Assembly (NCBI GenBank): GCA_937129505.1
Contig: CAKZNJ010000515.1
Span: forward strand, 1 to 10,843
Direction: 5' to 3'
Length of the DNA: 10,843 nt
Source: an uncultured Anaerolineae bacterium
GTDB taxonomy: Bacteria > Chloroflexota > Anaerolineae > Anaerolineales > UBA4823
Shown: one piece after another, positions 6,045 through 10,843 of the stretch
Numbering within the stretch: the first letter of the stretch is position 1
Layout: the number at the start of each line of letters is the position of its first letter
Made by a program: the position numbers and the translations under genes
Notes under the pieces: model-generated
What the model saw: only the letters and a program-made list of their open reading frames with translations
What the model was told of the DNA's origin: nothing
Database searches by the model: none

Positions 6045-6992
6045 ATGAACTTTTTGGTCACCGGGGCGGCAGGCTTTCTCGGATCAGCGTTAGCTAACCA
6101 ACTGGCGCGCGAGGGACACGAAGTGCGCGGCTTAGACGACCTCTCCACAGGAGACCCAGCCGCACTCTCGCCAGATGTCCATTTTACGCGCGGCGATGTC
6201 AACGACCGGCCAAAATTGTGGACCTTATTGCAAGATGTGGATTGTGTCTACCACCTTGCTGCGCGGGTTTCAGTTCAAGAGTCAGTTCTTTACCCGCGCG
6301 AATATAACGCCGTTAACGTCGGCGGCACGGTCAGCCTCATGGAAGCAATGCGCGATGTAGGGGTACGGCGCGTGGTCTTGGTCTCTTCGGGGGCTGTCTA
6401 TGGCGATCAAAATACTCAACCCCTTCGTGAAGAGGTCAAACCCAATCCACGCTCGCCCTATGCGGTATCCAAACTCGCCGCCGAATACTACGTCCGCACG
6501 ATCGGTGACCTATGGGGCATTGAAACGGTCTGTTTGCGGGTCTTTAATGCCTACGGGCCTGGTCAGCGCTTGCCGGCTTCTCACCCACCAGTGATCCCCT
6601 ATTTCCTCCGTCAAGCAGTCCGAAACGGGACAATTGTCATCCACGGCGAGGGCGTTCAGACGCGAGATTACATCTACATTGATGATGTCGTGCGGGCAAT
6701 GATCGCTGCTTCTACCGCGCCGGATGTCAACCACCAGATCCTGAATATCGGCAGCGGACGCGAAACCAGTGTGCGTGAACTGGCTCGATTGGTAATGAAG
6801 CTGACCAATTCTGACGCCGAGATCATCTACAATCCGCGCACCGATGCGGGCGTCTCACGCATGTGCGCTGACATCAGTCGCGCCAAGGAAAAACTCACCT
6901 TTCAACCGCGCGTATCTCTCGAAGAAGGGTTACGCCTGACGCTGGAGAAAGACCCCCTGTTCCGCAAAGAGCCTATTCGCATTAGCAGTTGA
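6045..6992 (+). CDS. NAD-dependent sugar-nucleotide epimerase/dehydratase
   Basis: This is an extended short-chain dehydrogenase of 315 residues. The N-terminal Rossmann motif VTGAAGFLGS (residues 5-14) binds NAD(P). Catalytic Ser115 in VLVSSGAVYG and Tyr139/Lys143 in SPYAVSK form the triad. FNAYGPGQ and RDYIYIDDVV are hallmarks of UDP-glucose/UDP-GlcNAc 4-epimerase-like enzymes, which supply sugar nucleotides for surface polysaccharide in the cytosol. I chose ATG 6045 over the in-frame ATG 6033 because the latter overlaps the -10 box and because families of this kind start directly with the Rossmann strand (MNFLVTG). The glycosylase gene follows 3 bases after the stop. Substrate is not readable; other nucleotide-sugar epimerases or dehydratases are possible. 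Confidence 0.92.
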   Translation: MNFLVTGAAGFLGSALANQLAREGHEVRGLDDLSTGDPAALSPDVHFTRGDVNDRPKLWTLLQDVDCVYHLAARVSVQESVLYPREYNAVNVGGTVSLMEAMRDVGVRRVVLVSSGAVYGDQNTQPLREEVKPNPRSPYAVSKLAAEYYVRTIGDLWGIETVCLRVFNAYGPGQRLPASHPPVIPYFLRQAVRNGTIVIHGEGVQTRDYIYIDDVVRAMIAASTAPDVNHQILNIGSGRETSVRELARLVMKLTNSDAEIIYNPRTDAGVSRMCADISRAKEKLTFQPRVSLEEGLRLTLEKDPLFRKEPIRISS

Positions 6993-6995
6993 TCC

Positions 6996-7652
6996 ATGCT
7001 TCAGGAACAATGTTCGCCCCTTCCACGAGCGTTCTTTGAACGCCCGACTCTGCTCGTTGCGCAGCAACTGTTGGGAATGCGTCTCATGCGCATCGAAAAC
7101 GGACAACGTTTGAGCGGGATCATCACCGAGACCGAAGCCTATATTGGAGAAGAAGATCAAGGTTGTCACGCTCGCGCAGGCATGACGCCGCGCACCAAAG
7201 TGATGTATGGGCCGCCAGGTCATGCATACGTGTACTTCACCTATGGGATGCATTGGCTGCTCAACTTTGTCACCGAGCGGGATGGGTTTCCCGCGGCGGT
7301 CCTGATTCGCGCTGTCTTGGTCGAAGAAGGGCGTGAGTTGGTCGCCCAACGGCGCAATGGACAACCCCCTCATTTATGGACGAATGGGCCCGCCAAGCTG
7401 TGTAAAGCGTTCCATATCGATGGAAACTGGAATGGATACGACCTTTGCCAGCCCAACGCCCTCCTCTATGTGGAAAGTTCTGCCGATGGTGGCCCAATCC
7501 GACCCCTCAGCGTGACCACTACCCCGCGTGTGGGGTTAAATACTGTACAGGAACCATGGCGCAGTATCCCATGGCGCTTTGTCGGCTCCTCCGCTAGTGC
7601 ATCCGCCACAGGTGAGCGGGAGCTTCCTGAACAATCACGAACTTGGAGGTAG
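6996..7652 (+). CDS. mpg: DNA-3-methyladenine glycosylase (AAG/MPG family)
   Basis: The protein has 218 residues, usual for the bacterial family. It shows LPRAFFERPTLLVAQQLLG at 9-27 and ETEAY with Glu47, equivalent to catalytic Glu125 of human AAG. Tyr49 and His58 (equivalent to Tyr127 and His136) contact the flipped base. GPPGHAYVYFTYGMH contains Tyr83, equivalent to the DNA-intercalating Tyr162; NGPAKLC follows at 130-136. It excises alkylated purines and deaminated adenine in base-excision repair. There is no ribosome site before ATG 6996, which lies 3 bases after the epimerase stop, suggesting coupled translation. Its stop ends 2 bases before fabI. A repair gene inside an envelope cluster looks like position rather than shared pathway. 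Confidence 0.93.
   Translation: MLQEQCSPLPRAFFERPTLLVAQQLLGMRLMRIENGQRLSGIITETEAYIGEEDQGCHARAGMTPRTKVMYGPPGHAYVYFTYGMHWLLNFVTERDGFPAAVLIRAVLVEEGRELVAQRRNGQPPHLWTNGPAKLCKAFHIDGNWNGYDLCQPNALLYVESSADGGPIRPLSVTTTPRVGLNTVQEPWRSIPWRFVGSSASASATGERELPEQSRTWR
7645..7649 (+). promoter_or_regulatory. Ribosome binding site of fabI
   Basis: GGAGG lies 5 bases before ATG 7655 and overlaps the end of the glycosylase gene. It decides the start in favour of ATG 7655 over the in-frame TTG 7643, which would place the site inside the coding sequence. Confidence 0.8.
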
Positions 7653-7654
7653 CA

Positions 7655-8437
7655 ATGGGTCTCTTAGACGGCAAAACAGCTCTCATCTTTGGGGTTGCCA
7701 ACGACCGCTCAATTGCTTGGGGGATTGCCCAGGCTTTTGCCCGTGAAGGGGCGCATTTGGGCATCAGCTATGCGGGAGAAGCTTTGGAACGCCGTGTGCG
7801 CCCGCTAGCGGCTCAAGTCGGCTGCGATTTTGTAGAGCCGTGTGATGTGGCCTCTGACGAGCAGATTCAAGGCATTGCTCAATTAGCAGCCAAGCATTTC
7901 GGTAAGATTGATATTCTTGTCCATGCAATTGCCTTTGCCAATCGCGACGAATTAAGCGGACCTTATTACAACACTTCAAGAGGCGGCTTCCATCTGGCGA
8001 TGGATATCAGTGTCTATTCTTTCACCGCTTTAGCAAAAGCCCTTCAACCTTACATCCCTGCCGGCGGTTCTCTGCTCACTCTCACCTACTATGGCGCCGA
8101 AAAAGTTGCGCCGCACTACAACGTGATGGGAGTTGCCAAAGCGGCTTTAGAAGCCTCGGTTAGATACTTAGCTTACGATTTCGGTCCTCAGCAAGTACGC
8201 GTCAATGCCATCTCCGCCGGCCCAATTCGCACGCTTGCTGCGGCGGGTGTCTCGGGCTTCAAGGATATGTATAAACGCTATGCCGAGATCGCCCCTCTTC
8301 ATTCCAATGTCACCATCGAAGATGTCGGAAATGCTGCGGTTTTCCTCTGCTCCGATTTAGCCTCCAAAACAACCGGTGAAGTCCTATTTGTCGACTCAGG
8401 GTACAATATTCTTGGTATCCCTGAAGTGATTGACTGA
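7655..8437 (+). CDS. fabI: Enoyl-[acyl-carrier-protein] reductase (NADH), FabI
   Basis: The protein has 260 residues, close to E. coli FabI (262). It catalyses the last reduction of each fatty-acid elongation round, trans-2-enoyl-ACP to acyl-ACP, in the cytosol. The divergent FabI cofactor motif GVANDRSIAWGIA sits at 13-25. The catalytic pair in the FabI spacing is Tyr155 and Lys162 in HYNVMGVAK, with the accompanying Tyr146 in TYYGAEK. HAIAFAN at 90-96 has Ala where E. coli has Gly93, as in Staphylococcus aureus FabI, in the part of the active site that affects triclosan binding. SAGPIRTLAA near 187-196 begins the substrate-binding loop. Start and ribosome site are clear. The bactofilin gene follows 7 bases after the stop. 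Confidence 0.96.
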   Translation: MGLLDGKTALIFGVANDRSIAWGIAQAFAREGAHLGISYAGEALERRVRPLAAQVGCDFVEPCDVASDEQIQGIAQLAAKHFGKIDILVHAIAFANRDELSGPYYNTSRGGFHLAMDISVYSFTALAKALQPYIPAGGSLLTLTYYGAEKVAPHYNVMGVAKAALEASVRYLAYDFGPQQVRVNAISAGPIRTLAAAGVSGFKDMYKRYAEIAPLHSNVTIEDVGNAAVFLCSDLASKTTGEVLFVDSGYNILGIPEVID

Positions 8438-8444
8438 AAAGCCA

Positions 8445-8903
8445 ATGTTCCGCAAACGAGAAGAACCATCGCTAGCAGCCCTACAACCCCAAGCTCCGGT
8501 TGAACGGATTAACTCTGTCTTAGGCAGCGGCATTAGCTGGAAAGGATCCTTGAGTGGAAGCGGTGGCTTGCGTATCGAAGGCGCCTTTGACGGCGATATC
8601 GCTTTGCGCGGCATGGTCGTGGTAGGGGAAAGCGGGCGGGTTACCTGTGAGCAACTGCGCGCCAATACCGTAATCATTGCCGGGATGGTAAAGGGAAATA
8701 TAACCGCCGAAAAAGTAGAGATTCGAAGCACCGGACGAGTTTGGGGAGATGTGGTAACTGCCACCTTTGCGACCGAGGAAGGCGCTTTTTTGCGCGGCCA
8801 AATCCGCATGGAGGAAAAGATCGAATTAGGTCTGGACTCGCTGCCCGATCCAACCCGCATCGCCGAAGAGAACCTTCCCCAGACCAACCTAGACACGCAG
8901 TGA
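8445..8903 (+). CDS. Bactofilin (polymer-forming cytoskeletal protein)
   Basis: The protein has 152 residues. The central bactofilin domain (about 24-121) shows the repeated right-handed beta-helix pattern of Gly plus alternating hydrophobics: NSVLGSGISWKG, LRIEGAFDGDI, VVVGESGRV, VIIAGMVKGNI, VEIRSTGRVWGDV. The N- and C-terminal tails look disordered, charged and proline-containing, as in the family. Bactofilins assemble into nucleotide-free filaments and often recruit envelope-building enzymes to sites on the inner membrane. ATG 8445 is preferred; an in-frame TTG at 8430 overlapping the fabI stop would add five residues, and neither has a strong ribosome site. Placement right after fabI suggests coupling to envelope synthesis, which is inference. 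Confidence 0.9.
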   Translation: MFRKREEPSLAALQPQAPVERINSVLGSGISWKGSLSGSGGLRIEGAFDGDIALRGMVVVGESGRVTCEQLRANTVIIAGMVKGNITAEKVEIRSTGRVWGDVVTATFATEEGAFLRGQIRMEEKIELGLDSLPDPTRIAEENLPQTNLDTQ

Positions 8904-8968
8904 ATGGGGACGAATTGCAAGGGTGCTTACAGCCACCATGAGGGATTGATTTTAGAAGTGAGGAAAGT

Positions 8969-9667
8969 ATGACCAAAATCCTAGTCGTTGATGACGAACC
9001 CCTAATTATCGAATCGCTGGTCTATTCGCTAGAGCGGGAAGGTTTTCAAGCTAAAGGCATCGGAGATGGTTCGCTGGTTCTCGAGACTGTTCAGGAATAC
9101 CAACCCGATTTGATTGTGCTGGATATTCTGCTCCCCGGCCTAAATGGCATTGAAGTTTGCAAACGCCTGCGCGCCGAAAGCACGATCCCGATCATCATGC
9201 TGACCGCTCGCGGGGACGAGCTAGATCGTGTGCTAGGCTTGGAGGTGGGGGCGGATGACTATCTCCCCAAGCCGTTCTCGTTCCGCGAGTTATTAGCCCG
9301 CATCCGCGCTTTGCTCCGCCGGGTAGAGATGGATCGCTATTACCCCCCTGTAACCGAGATCGCTATTGGCGATCTGCATTTAGATCTCTCCGCCCATCGT
9401 CTGCTCAAAAAAGGACAAGAAATTGAGCTCTCTGTCCGCGAGTATGACCTTTTATCCTTCCTGATGCGAAATGCCGGCCGAGCGATGAGCCGCCAAACGA
9501 TTTTATCTCAGGTATGGGGTGAGGAATGGATTGGCGATGAACGCACCCTCGATGTGCACATTCGCTGGATTCGCTTGAAAATCGAAGATGATCCTGCCTC
9601 ACCCGTCTACATTCAAACGGTACGGGGTTATGGTTATCGTTTCATCGGAGCTGAGGAAGTGGAATGA
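8969..9667 (+). CDS. OmpR/PhoB-family response regulator
   Basis: The protein has 232 residues. The receiver domain (1-118) has the acidic pair Asp8/Asp9 in VVDDEP, phosphoacceptor Asp52 in IVLDILLPGLNG, Thr79 in IIMLTARGDE and Lys101 in YLPKPFS. The winged-helix DNA-binding domain occupies about 128-230, ending VRGYGYRF. It should bind DNA as a dimer after phosphorylation by the kinase encoded next, whose start overlaps its stop by 4 bases (ATGA). GAGG (8960-8963) precedes the ATG. The 65-base gap after the bactofilin gene holds no clear promoter or terminator, so read-through from the cluster is likely. Targets are unknown. Confidence 0.96.
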   Translation: MTKILVVDDEPLIIESLVYSLEREGFQAKGIGDGSLVLETVQEYQPDLIVLDILLPGLNGIEVCKRLRAESTIPIIMLTARGDELDRVLGLEVGADDYLPKPFSFRELLARIRALLRRVEMDRYYPPVTEIAIGDLHLDLSAHRLLKKGQEIELSVREYDLLSFLMRNAGRAMSRQTILSQVWGEEWIGDERTLDVHIRWIRLKIEDDPASPVYIQTVRGYGYRFIGAEEVE

Positions 9668-10710
9668 CCCGCCTTTTCCCTCGTTCGCTTCGGCAACGGT
9701 GGTGGCTACTCATTGCCCTTGTATGCATTTTCACGCTGGTCCTTGCCCTCGGTCTAGAGCGCTATTGGGTCAATTCGCTGCAAGGTGACGCTCTAACCGA
9801 TCCCCGTTTTTGGATCGTTCTGAGCCTATGCCTCTTTCTTCTGTTAGCTCTATCCTTCTGGCTTTCCCGCCGTTGGCTACAATCGATCACTCAAATTCCA
9901 ACCGAAGCGATATCAATCCGCAAGGACACGACCGCTGCAAGCGATCCATATCTCGAAGAAGCAGAACAGATTCTGGGATTATTGCTTGCTCACCAAAAAC
10001 AGAATGAAGAAGAAATGACCCAGCTGCGCAATTTTGTCGCCAACGCCAGCCATGAGTTGCGAACGCCGTTGACGACCTTAAAGCTGCGCGTGGAAGCTTT
10101 GCAGGATGGCGCAATGGATGATCGCGCGTTGGCGAACAAATTTCTGAGCGAAATGGAAAGCGAAATTGACCATTTGAGCCACCTGGTAGCAGATATGTTA
10201 GATCTATCGCGCATCGAAGCCACCAAAGACACCCTGCCGCTAACCGACGTTAACTTAAGCAGAGTGGTTTCAGAGGTGTGCGAGGCTTTTCACGTCCGAG
10301 CAGAAAAATCTGAAATTCAAATCCAAGTTGAAGCGCAGAAAGACTTGCCTACCCTGCGAGGGGTTGAAGACCAAATCCGTCGCCTAGTGTATAACTTGAT
10401 CGACAACGCCATCAAATATACACCGAATGGCGGTTGGGTTAAAGTTCGCCTAACTCAGCAATCCCCTGCCAGCCCATTGGTGCTGGAAGTCGAAGACAAT
10501 GGCTTTGGCATACCGCCCAACTATCTACCCCATATCTTTGAACGCTTCTATCGCGCTGAAGCTACACGGCCGCGCTACGGCACCTCTCGCGGCAGCGGCT
10601 TAGGGTTAGCCATTGTCAAAGCCATTGTCGATTCCCATGGCGGTAAAATTACTGTTCATAGCGAAGTAGGCAAAGGGAGTCTTTTTCGCGTCGAGTTTCC
10701 CTCCTCTTAG
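9664..10710 (+). CDS. Membrane sensor histidine kinase
   Basis: The protein has 348 residues. Two membrane helices at about 12-31 and 48-68 enclose only about 16 residues, so there is no real external sensor domain, and no clear HAMP or PAS module separates them from the catalytic part. The dimerisation/phosphoacceptor domain has His130 in FVANASHELRTPL. The ATPase domain has the N box NLIDNAIKYTPNG (244-256), G1 EDNGFGIP, the F box IFERFYR and G2 GSGLGLAIVKA. It phosphorylates the regulator encoded just upstream, with which its gene is translationally coupled. The minimal external loop suggests sensing inside the membrane, through a partner protein, or in the cytoplasmic stretch 70-120. It is the last plus-strand gene of the cluster. 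Confidence 0.95.
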   Translation: MTRLFPRSLRQRWWLLIALVCIFTLVLALGLERYWVNSLQGDALTDPRFWIVLSLCLFLLLALSFWLSRRWLQSITQIPTEAISIRKDTTAASDPYLEEAEQILGLLLAHQKQNEEEMTQLRNFVANASHELRTPLTTLKLRVEALQDGAMDDRALANKFLSEMESEIDHLSHLVADMLDLSRIEATKDTLPLTDVNLSRVVSEVCEAFHVRAEKSEIQIQVEAQKDLPTLRGVEDQIRRLVYNLIDNAIKYTPNGGWVKVRLTQQSPASPLVLEVEDNGFGIPPNYLPHIFERFYRAEATRPRYGTSRGSGLGLAIVKAIVDSHGGKITVHSEVGKGSLFRVEFPSS

Positions 10711-10754
10711 CGGCAGCTTGTTTCAAAAAACCATCCTAAACCCATTCCTCCCGC

Positions 10755-10843
10755 TCACTTTCCCTTCCAATTTGGGGCTCTCTTCTCAATAAAAGCCTGC
10801 ATGCCCTCTTTTTGATCCTCAGTGCTGAAAAGAAAATAAAACA
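10755..10843 (-). CDS. Enoyl-CoA hydratase/isomerase (crotonase) C-terminus, partial
   Basis: Read on the minus strand, the last 28 codons of a gene enter from the right edge and stop at 10755-10757. The tail reads FSTEDQKEGMQAFIEKR followed by APNWKGK. The pattern F.TEDQKEGM.AF.EKR.P...G is the characteristic end of crotonase-fold enzymes that hydrate or isomerise enoyl-CoA in beta-oxidation and related pathways. No catalytic residue lies in this fragment, so the exact reaction cannot be named. It converges on the kinase gene with 44 bases between the stops. A TTTTTT run on the minus strand (about 10726-10731) follows the stop without an evident stem. Confidence 0.75.
   Translation of the reverse strand, partial: FYFLFSTEDQKEGMQAFIEKRAPNWKGK

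Overview
The window reads as bacterial chromosomal DNA. My best guess is a member of the Chloroflexota (Anaerolineae-like). This is inference from the gene set: a DhaM-HPr-EI fusion, and a bactofilin placed between fabI and a two-component system. It also rests on intergenic DNA crowded with palindromic repeats and on near-leaderless promoters. No rRNA gene or other hard taxonomic marker is present.

Region 1 (1-2395) holds most of one large plus-strand gene, cut by the left edge. It encodes a PEP:phosphotransferase protein joining a DhaM-type domain, HPr and a complete enzyme I. Region 2 (2396-4100) holds no convincing protein gene. It contains a family of nested palindromic repeats, a tRNA-Ser(CGA) gene with a likely promoter, and a T-poor, hairpin-rich stretch of about 500 bases with no recognisable product. 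That stretch ends in a 50-base imperfect palindrome resembling an integron attC recombination site.

Region 3 (4100-5960) looks like an accessory island. It carries a small two-helix membrane protein, a small zinc-ribbon protein, a cluster of inverted repeats including a 168-base MITE-like element, and an AT-richer nitrilase-superfamily amidohydrolase. The amidohydrolase stop codon lies inside a second, more degenerate copy of the attC-like element. Gene types, embedded stop codon and flanking related palindromes suggest a cassette array without an integrase (CALIN-like). No integrase is visible here.

Region 4 (5990-10710) is a compact plus-strand gene cluster, probably one operon headed by an extended -10 promoter. 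The order is sugar-nucleotide epimerase, alkyladenine DNA glycosylase, FabI enoyl-ACP reductase, bactofilin, OmpR-type response regulator and membrane histidine kinase. Gaps are 2-7 bases up to the bactofilin, 65 bases before the regulator, and a 4-base overlap between regulator and kinase. Envelope building (sugar nucleotides, fatty acids, bactofilin scaffold) is a plausible common theme; the glycosylase does not obviously fit it. Region 5 (10755-10843, minus strand) is the C-terminal end of a crotonase-family protein running off the right edge, convergent with the kinase.
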